A stretch of 34,791 bases of DNA, from positions 1-34,791 of the IMG/VR virus record IMGVR_UViG_3300034072_000829, one strand, 5' to 3'. Position numbers and translations under genes: made by a program. Positions 1-5,936 of this stretch are shown here, piece by piece (within the stretch, counting starts at the first letter, position 1; every line of letters begins with the position of its first letter). This stretch comes from a virus. The notes beneath the pieces were generated by a model that saw only the letters and a list, made by a program, of their open reading frames with translations, did not search any database and was not told where the DNA came from.

Positions 1-2
1 AC

Positions 3-125
3 TCGGATCTGGCGAACACCATCGCGAACGGTCTTCTCACGGCTTCCGGCGTCATCGGTCTCGGGCTGACTGCTTGGGGCCTCTACGGCTGGTGGAAGAG
101 CAAGCAGACGGTGGAACAGGCATGA
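3..125 (+). CDS. C-terminal end of a lysis-cassette membrane protein (holin or membrane-anchored endolysin), partial
   Basis: The frame is open from the left edge and stops with TGA at 123-125, so only 40 C-terminal residues are visible. They contain one hydrophobic segment (GLLTASGVIGLGLTAWGLYG) followed by WWKSKQ, as expected for a membrane span with a charged cytoplasmic tail. The stop overlaps the start of the next gene by four bases (ATGA), so the two are translationally coupled. Because the next genes are a spanin pair, the likely role is in lysis, as a holin or as an endolysin with a C-terminal membrane anchor. The missing N-terminus would decide between these. Confidence 0.55.
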   Translation, partial: SDLANTIANGLLTASGVIGLGLTAWGLYGWWKSKQTVEQA

Positions 126-379
126 TCTGGGCTCTCATCCCCAACTGGCTCAAGATCGCCGCTGGTGGGCTTCTCTGCGCCGTTCTGTTGGCCTCGGGCT
201 CCTACTGGCTGGGAAAGCGCGAAGGTCGCTCACAGACCAAGATTGAGGCCGCCAAGGAAGCCGTCAACCGCATCAATCAACTGGAGAAGAACAATGCGTC
301 TTTCCGCAATCTTACGGATCGCGGCCGTTGCCTCGTGTTCATGCGCGATAGCGGCTTGCCAGACAGCGCCTGCGACTAA
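122..379 (+). CDS. Rz-like inner-membrane spanin subunit (i-spanin)
   Basis: This 85-residue protein has a hydrophobic segment at about residues 9-31, then a charged region that reads as a coiled coil (about 33-60, with KIEAAKEAVNRINQLEKNN), and a short Cys-containing tail. This is the layout of Rz-type i-spanins, which span the inner membrane and reach across the periplasm to an outer-membrane lipoprotein partner to fuse the two membranes at lysis. The assignment is strengthened by a small lipoprotein gene nested in another frame of its 3' half, the classic Rz/Rz1 arrangement. An upstream in-frame ATG at 74 would add residues without a signal, so the ATG at 122, coupled to the preceding stop, was chosen. 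Confidence 0.75.
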   Translation: MIWALIPNWLKIAAGGLLCAVLLASGSYWLGKREGRSQTKIEAAKEAVNRINQLEKNNASFRNLTDRGRCLVFMRDSGLPDSACD

Positions 380-512
380 TGGGGCTGGTTACAGCTTCGT
401 CAAGTTCTCGGACCCACAGGCGGCTCGGCTGGCGTCGCAAGATGAAACAGCCGGTCCGGCAATCAACTCGAACAACAGGCAATGCGCGGCTGACGCTGCG
501 TGCCGCAAGTGA
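294..512 (+). CDS. Rz1-like outer-membrane lipoprotein spanin (o-spanin)
   Basis: This 72-residue ORF starts inside the i-spanin gene in another frame and extends past its stop. The N-terminus (MRLSAILRIAAVASCSCAIAAC) is a lipoprotein signal peptide with lipobox I-A-A-C, placing the lipidated Cys at residue 22; a mature chain of about 50 residues follows. Rz1 proteins are small lipoproteins of this kind that sit in the inner leaflet of the outer membrane and bind the C-terminus of the i-spanin. A longer open frame begins at 165, but its extra residues hide the signal peptide, so the ATG at 294 is preferred. The mature part is not unusually proline-rich, unlike lambda Rz1. Confidence 0.75.
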   Translation: MRLSAILRIAAVASCSCAIAACQTAPATNGAGYSFVKFSDPQAARLASQDETAGPAINSNNRQCAADAACRK

Positions 513-571
513 TGGCATAAAGATTTAAGGCTGGGGTAATGGCAGGAAACCAAGAGATGAGCAGCAATGGC

Positions 572-1282
572 TTATATCATCCAACCCCACCTGTCGCCTT
601 TCCAAACAGCATACACCAACGATGAGCTGATTGCGTACTGATCAGCTAACTCGACGGCACGAACTTTCCCTCTGGATTCCCTTATCCGACGCACGTCGGC
701 CTCCTTGAGTTTTGAAGCTGGGTTCTTTTCGCCTCGACCATCTGTGCCATGAATAAGTCGATCTGCTTGGTTCTCTTTCGGTGTTTTCCACGAGACGTGC
801 CGTTTATTTACGCAGGCTAAAAAGCCAGCGCCGCAGACATGAGCCGCTTGATGTCGATCGGACGGAGGTGCGCCGTTGACGCGCTCACAGACAATTCGAT
901 GAACCTGTCTCAGTTCGCCGTCTAGTGAAACGATGCCGTATCCTTGTTCAGAGCGAAGATATGGCCACGGCAGACAATCATTGCCTTCAAATTGCAGAAC
1001 GACATCGTTCAGAAACGCCATTGCCTCGCCTGGCGAAGAGTTCCCCATCAAAGGGGAGCCGTGGCGGTGGTTTCTCCAATAGTGCGCGCTGCACATTCCT
1101 TGAGACAGGATGGCGTCATCGCAGCCCTCAACGGAGCATGGTCCTAATCTGCTCGTAGGCGAAGCCCTGCCAGCGATCGGGTCGCCGTTCCGCCTCAAAC
1201 GCAAATAGTGAGATTCGCAGAAGCCTTTCCCGAAGTGCTTCTTGCCGCAACTCTCTATTGAGCATATCCGTATCTTAGCCAT
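572..1282 (-). CDS. HNH homing-type endonuclease with two N-terminal zinc-binding repeats and a C-terminal HTH
   Basis: The protein has 236 residues. Two copies of C-x4-C-x9-C-x2-H (C7, C12, C22, H25 and C49, C54, C64, H67) look like tandem zinc-binding DNA-recognition modules. The middle has an HNH-like core: VHRIVCERVNG around residue 128, AAHVCG around 148, and NKRHVSW around 160. The tail from about 188 (SKLKEADVRRIRES through YAISSSLVYAVWKG) reads as a helix-turn-helix like those ending many phage homing endonucleases. The start is an ATG preceded by GAGAGG at good spacing. It is transcribed against the surrounding rightward genes, typical of a freestanding mobile endonuclease inserted between phage genes. 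Cleavage activity and target are unknown. Confidence 0.75.
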   Translation of the reverse strand: MAKIRICSIESCGKKHFGKGFCESHYLRLRRNGDPIAGRASPTSRLGPCSVEGCDDAILSQGMCSAHYWRNHRHGSPLMGNSSPGEAMAFLNDVVLQFEGNDCLPWPYLRSEQGYGIVSLDGELRQVHRIVCERVNGAPPSDRHQAAHVCGAGFLACVNKRHVSWKTPKENQADRLIHGTDGRGEKNPASKLKEADVRRIRESRGKVRAVELADQYAISSSLVYAVWKGDRWGWMI

Positions 1283-1314
1283 TTCGACCTCTCAACAGGT
1301 TGGCTTGGTTAGAG

Positions 1315-1344
1315 CGCGCCGTGATGTGTCCAGCATCCGGCGCG
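1315..1344. other. Hairpin between divergent genes
   Basis: CGCGCC at 1315-1320 pairs perfectly with GGCGCG at 1339-1344 across an 18-nt loop. It lies in the 106-bp gap between the leftward HNH gene and the rightward coiled-coil gene. There is no T tract, so it is not a clear terminator; it may be part of the divergent control region. Confidence 0.3.
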
Positions 1345-1388
1345 TTCGTCATTTATAGCATATGAAACACGAGAAGGTGACCCGTTTA

Positions 1389-2021
1389 ATGGCTAATGGG
1401 AACGGTGAAATGCAAAATCCATTCGACCCACTAGCGTCGTATGCCCGGTTGTCCGAAAGGGTCGAGAACCAGGGCAAAGACATAATCGACCTCCGGTCGA
1501 ACATGAACACCGGGTTCCAGACGATCAACACCAGCATTTCTCAACTGTCGAATGAGCTTCGCAATTCGAGCAAAACGCAGTGGCCGGTTATCTGGGCAGC
1601 GGCTGGCGTGTGCTTTACCGTTCTCGCGACCGGCGGCGCCTTCTTCTATAACAGCCTCAGCAAGGGGCAGGATCGCCTTGACCTGATCGTCGCGAAGAAT
1701 GCGGAGACATCACAGTCCGCTATCACTGCCGTGGTCGACAAGATGGTGACGCAGAAGGAAATGGAGTGGCGCACTGCCCGAGGCGCAGAGGATCGAGCCC
1801 GGATGGAATCGTCCGTCAAAGAGGTGCGTGAGGCTCAGGTGCCGCGCGCCGAACTCGAAAGGGTGTGGACCAGCCAAGCGAATACCGATTCCGACCAGCA
1901 GCGCCAGATAGATGAGCTAAAGCAGGCCCAGACGAGCGTGTATGGCGCCAGAGACGTGATCCTAGACCTTCGCCAGCGGGTAGACCGAATGGAGCGCGAG
2001 AAGGCTTCACCGGGCAGCTGA
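1389..2021 (+). CDS. Coiled-coil protein with one transmembrane segment, function unknown
   Basis: This 210-residue protein has a polar N-terminal half with heptad-like content (residues about 15-60, including LSERVENQGKDIIDLRSN), one membrane span at about 68-90 (WPVIWAAAGVCFTVLATGGAFFY), and a long charged C-terminal half rich in Glu, Arg and Gln that also reads as coiled coil. I do not recognise the family. Small phage proteins of this build often act at the envelope, but no enzymatic motif is visible. An ATG at 1362 is in frame, but the ATG at 1389 has GAGAAGG about ten bases upstream and is a better start. It follows the lysis genes and precedes the ligase gene, separated by 59 bp. Confidence 0.6.
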   Translation: MANGNGEMQNPFDPLASYARLSERVENQGKDIIDLRSNMNTGFQTINTSISQLSNELRNSSKTQWPVIWAAAGVCFTVLATGGAFFYNSLSKGQDRLDLIVAKNAETSQSAITAVVDKMVTQKEMEWRTARGAEDRARMESSVKEVREAQVPRAELERVWTSQANTDSDQQRQIDELKQAQTSVYGARDVILDLRQRVDRMEREKASPGS

Positions 2022-2080
2022 GGCGACAGGCAATATCGGCACCCAACATTTTGTAAACGGTTCGCCTGTAGGCTTCGCTT

Positions 2081-3136
2081 ATGAAGAAGCCCAGAACACC
2101 CAAGCCTCTTCTGAGGCACGAAGAACCTCTCCGCTCTCGGCCACGGCGTCGTCGGGACCCGGCTCAGCCGGCGTTGCCGCTGGAGCCAATGCCGGCTCGT
2201 GTTGAGCCTGCCCTTGCGCTGCTAAAGCAAAAGCCTCCCTCAGGCGACAAATGGGGATGGGAAATCAAATGGGATGGCTACCGGCTCGCGGTCCACGCCG
2301 ACGCGAGCGGCGTCAGGATATTGACGCGCGGCGGTTATGATTGGGCCGCTCGGTTTCCGGCTATCGAGCAAGCGGCGCGAGATCTCGGCCCCGCGTCATT
2401 CATCATCGACGGCGAAGCGGTTGTCCTGGACGAGCAGGGACGCTCGGATTTCAACGCGCTTCAAAACAGCTTGGGTGCTGTTGGCGCGAGGAGCGGCAAG
2501 AAGGTAGCAGGAAACGCCATCCTCTATGCGTTCGACCTCCTTTATCACGACGGCCACGATATGCGTGAGCTTCCGTACAGAAGCCGTCGGCACCTCTTAG
2601 AGGAAATGCTGACAGGGTTCGAAGGTGCTATCAGGATTTCAGAAGAGGTTGAAACCGACAATCCCGCCTTGATGCTCGAACATGCGTGCCGTCTCGGGCT
2701 GGAAGGTATCGTCGGCAAAGATCGAAATAGCCCATACCGGAGTGGTAGAACTGGCGACTGGATCAAAGTAAAATGCGTCCAGTCCGAACCCTTCATGATC
2801 GTGGGGTATGAACCCTCTATGTCGGCCAGCGGTGGATTCGCATCGCTGTTGCTGGCCGCCTATGACGGCGATGACTTGCGCTATGTTGGCAGCGTCGGCA
2901 CGGGATTTAAGGAACGCGCCGCAATCGAGCTGCGCCGGATGTTGGATAAACTGTCTTGGCGGAAGAAAAAGGCGCCCGTGGCCTATTCCGGCCGGCGTGA
3001 GGTCGTTTGGGTGCAGCCTACGCTGATTGCAGAGATTGAGTTCCGCCAGATGACGCCGGATCGCAAGCTCCGTCACGCGGCTTACAAGGGGCTGAGAGAG
3101 CGACAGGATAACGCGGACGTGTATCGGTTTGAATAA
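2081..3136 (+). CDS. ATP-dependent DNA ligase, LigD ligase-domain type
   Basis: The 351-residue protein has the nucleotidyltransferase motifs of ATP-dependent ligases: motif I EIKWDGYR with catalytic Lys63, motif III FIIDGEAVV (about 107-115), motif IV LEGIVGK (207-213) and motif V WIKVK (227-231). A C-terminal OB-fold follows, with the LigD-like LRYVGSVGTGF near 266. Only the ligase module is present: there is no polymerase/primase domain and no 3'-phosphoesterase domain, and no Ku gene is seen nearby. The protein would seal DNA nicks or ends via an AMP-lysine intermediate. The basic, proline-rich N-terminal 36 residues resemble the linker before the ligase module of rhizobial LigD proteins; a second ATG at 2189 has GGAG close upstream. 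It could be a captured host NHEJ ligase or a cargo gene. Confidence 0.88.
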   Translation: MKKPRTPKPLLRHEEPLRSRPRRRRDPAQPALPLEPMPARVEPALALLKQKPPSGDKWGWEIKWDGYRLAVHADASGVRILTRGGYDWAARFPAIEQAARDLGPASFIIDGEAVVLDEQGRSDFNALQNSLGAVGARSGKKVAGNAILYAFDLLYHDGHDMRELPYRSRRHLLEEMLTGFEGAIRISEEVETDNPALMLEHACRLGLEGIVGKDRNSPYRSGRTGDWIKVKCVQSEPFMIVGYEPSMSASGGFASLLLAAYDGDDLRYVGSVGTGFKERAAIELRRMLDKLSWRKKKAPVAYSGRREVVWVQPTLIAEIEFRQMTPDRKLRHAAYKGLRERQDNADVYRFE

Positions 3137-3166
3137 ACCTCGGGGCATTTCCTGTATGGTGTCCCT

Positions 3167-3433
3167 ATGAGCGAATTCAAGATTGAACCGGTTACGATCC
3201 TTTGGGGTGATTTCGAAACCCTCGAAACTGTCACGGACCTTGCCCAGGTTCTCCTCCACAAATGGCCCGGTGGCGCAGACGCTCAAGCTTATATCACTGC
3301 CCTGATGGTCTGCTCTGCCGTTCTCGAAAACGGTTTGGACGATCGACCGGAAGATGCACGCGCGGCATTTGTCGATGCGGTGCACGAGGCCGGGTTGTCA
3401 GTCTCCCCGGATGATGATGCGCTCGATCTATGA
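3167..3433 (+). CDS. DUF982-like small protein
   Basis: This 88-residue acidic protein has the layout I associate with DUF982, a family of 75-90 residue proteins expanded in Rhizobiales: a central WPGG turn, then YITALMVCSAVLENGL and a helix with EDARAAFVDAVHEAG. No catalytic motif or membrane segment is visible and the family's function is unknown. It starts 30 bp after the ligase stop in the same direction, so the two may be co-transcribed, although the ribosome site is weak. The family's abundance in rhizobial genomes suggests this accessory block came from a host replicon. Confidence 0.7.
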   Translation: MSEFKIEPVTILWGDFETLETVTDLAQVLLHKWPGGADAQAYITALMVCSAVLENGLDDRPEDARAAFVDAVHEAGLSVSPDDDALDL

Positions 3434-3456
3434 ATGACGGCCGCGTCAGATAAGAA

Positions 3457-3489
3457 AACCCGCCAGCAGCCTCGTACTGTCAGCGGGTT
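3457..3489. terminator. Hairpin after the DUF982-like gene, possible terminator
   Basis: AACCCGC at 3457-3463 pairs with GCGGGTT at 3483-3489 over a 19-nt loop. It lies 23 bp past the stop of the rightward DUF982-like gene and before the converging nuclease gene. The stem ends in As and Ts on both sides, which suits a weak terminator in either direction, but the T tract is short. Confidence 0.35.
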
Positions 3490-3493
3490 CTCA

Positions 3494-3531
3494 ACGTTCG
3501 GAATTTCCGAACGTGGGGAATTTCCCCACGT
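3494..3531. repeat. Two overlapping perfect palindromes
   Basis: ACGTTCGGAA at 3494-3503 is followed by one T and its exact complement at 3505-3514. That right arm ends in ACGT, which begins a second palindrome: ACGTGGGGAA at 3511-3520, one T, and its complement at 3522-3531. Each is a 10-bp arm with a single-base centre, and they share the ACGT at 3511-3514. Both have AATTT centres between C/G-rich arms. They lie between converging genes, so they may act as a two-sided transcription barrier or as tandem protein-binding sites. Confidence 0.7.
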
Positions 3532-3551
3532 CTCCGTAAAGGAGATGCAGA

Positions 3552-4007
3552 TCAATTGCACCAATCAATGCGGTGCTTTGCGCGCCATTCTCGCGCCAAC
3601 CCTTCCCCCATAAGAACCTGCCCAGCTTCCCGGCCATCGGGAAGATAGATATTCACGAGCGGTCGCCGGGTTTGCGTCCGGTCTCTCGCGCCGCTGTCCT
3701 CGATGCGAGGCACGCCGTCCAGCAGCAGTTCTTTCAGCCTGGCTTTCGCCTTCAGCGCCAGATCCCGCTCAAACTCGCATTTGGCACGGCTCCCCATTTC
3801 AGGCGCGTCCACGCCCGACTTGAACGGCACCCCGCCGCCCAGCAGACGCATGTTCTGGCCTTCGCATTTGATGGTGTCGCCGTCGATCACCACCAGCGAG
3901 GCGCAAGCTATCCCTTGGCCAGAATGGGCCGGTGGCGGCAACAGAAGCCCCAACATCACCACGCTGCCGATAGTCATTTTCATCATCTGAATTGCCCGAT
4001 TTTTCAT
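3552..4007 (-). CDS. Secreted staphylococcal-nuclease-like (thermonuclease-type) protein
   Basis: The 151-residue protein begins with a signal peptide (hydrophobic VVMLGLLLPPPAHS, cleavage likely near residue 30). It then shows the thermonuclease core: VIDGDTIK (about 40-47), RLLG (54-57), VDAPE (66-70), and RRPLVNIYLPDGREAGQVLM with a likely catalytic Arg near 115. The family cleaves DNA and RNA with calcium. One oddity is an insertion of about eight residues (GGVPFKSG) between RLLG and VDAPE, which are usually nearly adjacent (RLxGIDAPE). If active, it would act in the periplasm or outside the cell. It converges with the DUF982-like gene and ends 75 bp before the attP core. Confidence 0.75.
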   Translation of the reverse strand: MKNRAIQMMKMTIGSVVMLGLLLPPPAHSGQGIACASLVVIDGDTIKCEGQNMRLLGGGVPFKSGVDAPEMGSRAKCEFERDLALKAKARLKELLLDGVPRIEDSGARDRTQTRRPLVNIYLPDGREAGQVLMGEGLAREWRAKHRIDWCN

Positions 4008-4030
4008 TGAAACGCGTGTCTCTCGTTACC

Positions 4031-4062
4031 TGACACGAGGTAAACGAAATGACACGTCGCAT
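4031..4062. repeat. Left arm-type repeats of attP
   Basis: TGACACG occurs at 4031-4037 and again at 4050-4056 in the same orientation. The second copy begins a 13-bp sequence (4050-4062) whose exact reverse complement lies at 4153-4165 on the other side of the tRNA-like core, at nearly equal distance (22 bp and 21 bp). This layout is that of arm-type sites bound by the N-terminal domain of a tyrosine integrase. Confidence 0.65.
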
Positions 4063-4084
4063 TGATTTTCCTTGCTGTTCTCGA

Positions 4085-4131
4085 AGCTTCCCAAGCTGAT
4101 GATGGGGTTTCGATTACCCTCACCCGCTCCA
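4085..4131 (+). other. attP core: 3' half of a tRNA-Gly(CCC) gene
   Basis: This stretch reads as the 3' part of a tRNA: anticodon stem and loop AGC-TTCCCAA-GCT (anticodon CCC), a 4-nt variable loop, a T arm with GGGGT paired to ACCCT around the canonical loop TTCGATT, then acceptor strand CACCCGC, discriminator T and CCA. CACCCGC fits the GCGGGTG acceptor typical of alphaproteobacterial tRNA-Gly. The 5' half of the tRNA is absent upstream, so this is not a working tRNA gene. Temperate phages that integrate into a tRNA carry such a 3' fragment so the gene is rebuilt on integration. It lies 50 bp from the integrase stop and is flanked by inverted repeats, as expected for attP. Confidence 0.82.
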
Positions 4132-4152
4132 GTCTTTTCAATAACTTAGAGG

Positions 4153-4184
4153 ATGCGACGTGTCACCCGTGTCACGTCATGTCA
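4153..4184. repeat. Right arm-type repeats of attP
   Basis: CGTGTCA occurs at 4159-4165 and 4168-4174, with a one-mismatch copy CATGTCA at 4178-4184 that includes the integrase stop codon. They are in inverted orientation to the TGACACG copies on the left of the core, and their spacing of about ten bases puts them on one face of the helix. ATGCGACGTGTCA at 4153-4165 is the exact complement of the left 13-mer. Confidence 0.65.
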
Positions 4185-5324
4185 CTTTCGCTTTTCAGCG
4201 CGCATTTCCGCGATTCGTCTGCTCGACTGCAAACCGTCGCCGCGGCTATACCTTTTTGTCATTTTCGGCGTGCTGTGTGTCGCCAGTTCTTGAGCGGCTT
4301 CAAGCGACCCGGTTGCTTCAACGGTCTCTGAAACGGCACCCGCGCGCGAATCCATCGACCACACATAATCAGGCACGCCGGCCGCTTTCCGCACTTTACT
4401 GAACTTGGTCGTATAGTGGTTATCCCGGTATGGCTTGCCTGTGTCCTCATCAATCACGACTGGCCCGATTTCGGGTATCGTGTACGCCTTCAGCGCTTCC
4501 GTCACCAGCGGCATAACGTTTAGGTCACGAGAGGCGAGGGCGCCCGTCTTGCTCGTCTTGATGGACAGGATCATATCTTTCGAGATATCCCCAGCCGTCA
4601 GGCCGCGCCAGCGGAACGGTCCACCTTCAGGCGGCGGCGACCACTCCCCGATAACATCGATGCGGCGCAAGGCCGTTTCGAATTTCAGCGCCTCGACAAA
4701 CCCGATAGACGGGCATTTCATTTCGGCGCTTTTCTTCACGATGGCCTCGCATTGCGCATAGGTCATTGCGACGGTTCGGCCGCCTGGCTGTTCGAACTGC
4801 ATATCCGACAGGATAGAACGCGCTTGAGCGCAGCCGTGCAAGCGTTCTCCCGCGCCATAGGACAAGATAACCCGCAAGAGCTTGATTGCTCCAGCGGCTC
4901 GCCTGTGCCCCTTCTTGCGCCATTCCCCGAACCACTTCTTAAAGTCCGAAGCTTTCAGCACGTCGATCCGGCGCGAGCCGATATTCTTTTCCAGCACGCG
5001 CAAGCTCGGCTCATAGTCCCTGATGCGCGTCGAGTGTTTGACGCTATGGAGGGAACTGGTGGTGTCGAACTTGTATGCGTCGATCAGCGCTTTGATAGTT
5101 CCGTCGAAGGTCGGCGGAGCGCCAAGCGCTGAAAGTTCGCTGCGCAGCTGGTCGGTCAGACGCCGGCATTCGGCGGCGATCTGGTCTTCCGTTAAATCGT
5201 CATCAAGACGAATGGCCGAAAGCGCCGCGGGCGAACCCTTCACGGCGCGTTTCGGATCCCAATAATGGACACTCGATCCATCTTTGTTGTCCCGGTATTT
5301 ATAACCGGGCCTGTCAGTCCTCAT
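4182..5324 (-). CDS. int: Tyrosine-family site-specific integrase
   Basis: The 380-residue protein has the build of phage tyrosine recombinases: an N-terminal DNA-binding region, a core-binding domain at about 75-175, and a C-terminal catalytic domain. Visible catalytic residues are Arg220 (ETALRRIDVI), a Lys in IKTSKT (257 or 259), Arg327 (SMDSRAG, where the usual His is replaced by Asp), His350 (ATHSTPK) and nucleophile Tyr359 (KRYSRG). It catalyses integration and excision between attP and attB. The open frame extends upstream to 5453, but those residues have no domain features and overlap the preceding gene; ATG at 5324 gives MRTDRPGYKY and an 11-bp overlap. It is the last gene of the leftward operon, so its expression should follow the repressor-controlled promoter near 9563. 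Confidence 0.92.
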   Translation of the reverse strand: MRTDRPGYKYRDNKDGSSVHYWDPKRAVKGSPAALSAIRLDDDLTEDQIAAECRRLTDQLRSELSALGAPPTFDGTIKALIDAYKFDTTSSLHSVKHSTRIRDYEPSLRVLEKNIGSRRIDVLKASDFKKWFGEWRKKGHRRAAGAIKLLRVILSYGAGERLHGCAQARSILSDMQFEQPGGRTVAMTYAQCEAIVKKSAEMKCPSIGFVEALKFETALRRIDVIGEWSPPPEGGPFRWRGLTAGDISKDMILSIKTSKTGALASRDLNVMPLVTEALKAYTIPEIGPVVIDEDTGKPYRDNHYTTKFSKVRKAAGVPDYVWSMDSRAGAVSETVEATGSLEAAQELATHSTPKMTKRYSRGDGLQSSRRIAEMRAEKRK

Positions 5325-5532
5325 CAAAATTGTCCTTTCCGTCTGGGGCAAGAGTGCCCAGAGGCAGGATGCGGGTGTTGGCGACACGCTCGTCAAGGCC
5401 GTCCTGCCTGTGGATAGTGGGAATAACGGTAACAACCAGCGTCCGTAGATCAACTTGGACCGCCGCGCCTTCGCTGCGAGCGGCCCTGATGATCCTTTCC
5501 ATGTCAGCCTGTCTGAAGGCGCCGTGGCTCAA
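5314..5532 (-). CDS. Small phage protein upstream of integrase, TTG start
   Basis: The chosen start is TTG at 5532, preceded by GGAGGCG at good spacing and overlapping the stop of the upstream gene, giving 72 residues beginning with SHGAFRQADMERIIRAAR. An internal ATG gives a 62-residue form with a poorer ribosome site. The N-terminal half is a charged helix and the second half a beta-like stretch (VQVDLRTLVVTVIPTI). I do not recognise a family with confidence. It overlaps the integrase start by 11 bp. Such small proteins beside int can be excisionases (directionality factors), but no winged-helix motif is clear. Confidence 0.5.
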   Translation of the reverse strand: MSHGAFRQADMERIIRAARSEGAAVQVDLRTLVVTVIPTIHRQDGLDERVANTRILPLGTLAPDGKDNFDED

Positions 5533-5936
5533 TCGTTCGCCTCCCCGCCTTCTTGGATGCGCATGACGAAGGCAGCCAGGTCGCCTGCCTTCATGTCCTC
5601 GCATTCGGCTTCGTACTGAACGAGCAGACACATGCGAATATGCGCCTCGTCGTCATCTTTGGGCTTCCGGTGGTTCAGCGTCTCGATCAGCCTCGTCCTC
5701 TCGGAGTGCATGAACTCCAACATAGTGCTGAGATATTCGCCTGCGGGCTTGTGGCCTCTGTCGGTCTTGCTTCTGGGCTGGTTCATGACGCCGGAAAGCC
5801 CGGTTATGGCGAGCGAGAGCGCTTCGTACACAGCATTGAACTGACGGCCCTCGAATGCCGTCATATCCAACTCGTTGAGCCAATCCTGCTCTGGGCGAAG
5901 GAATTGAGCAGGGATACCGTTAATCGCCGTAATCAT
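5529..5936 (-). CDS. Hypothetical protein of the leftward early operon
   Basis: This 135-residue acidic protein has no recognisable motif. It looks mostly helical, with EALSLAITGLSGVMNQ in the middle and STMLEFMHSERTRLIETLNH later, and has no signal peptide or membrane span. Its start overlaps the upstream gene's stop by four bases (ATGA) and its stop overlaps the TTG start of the next gene, so it is embedded in a coupled operon. The gene order in the operon suggests a role in early phage growth or in the lysis-lysogeny choice, which is inference. Confidence 0.7.
   Translation of the reverse strand: MITAINGIPAQFLRPEQDWLNELDMTAFEGRQFNAVYEALSLAITGLSGVMNQPRSKTDRGHKPAGEYLSTMLEFMHSERTRLIETLNHRKPKDDDEAHIRMCLLVQYEAECEDMKAGDLAAFVMRIQEGGEAND

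Noticed and set aside
4084-4131. A complete tRNA-Gly gene
   Set aside because: Only the 3' half is present; the D arm and 5' acceptor strand are missing upstream, so it is an attachment core, not a functional tRNA.
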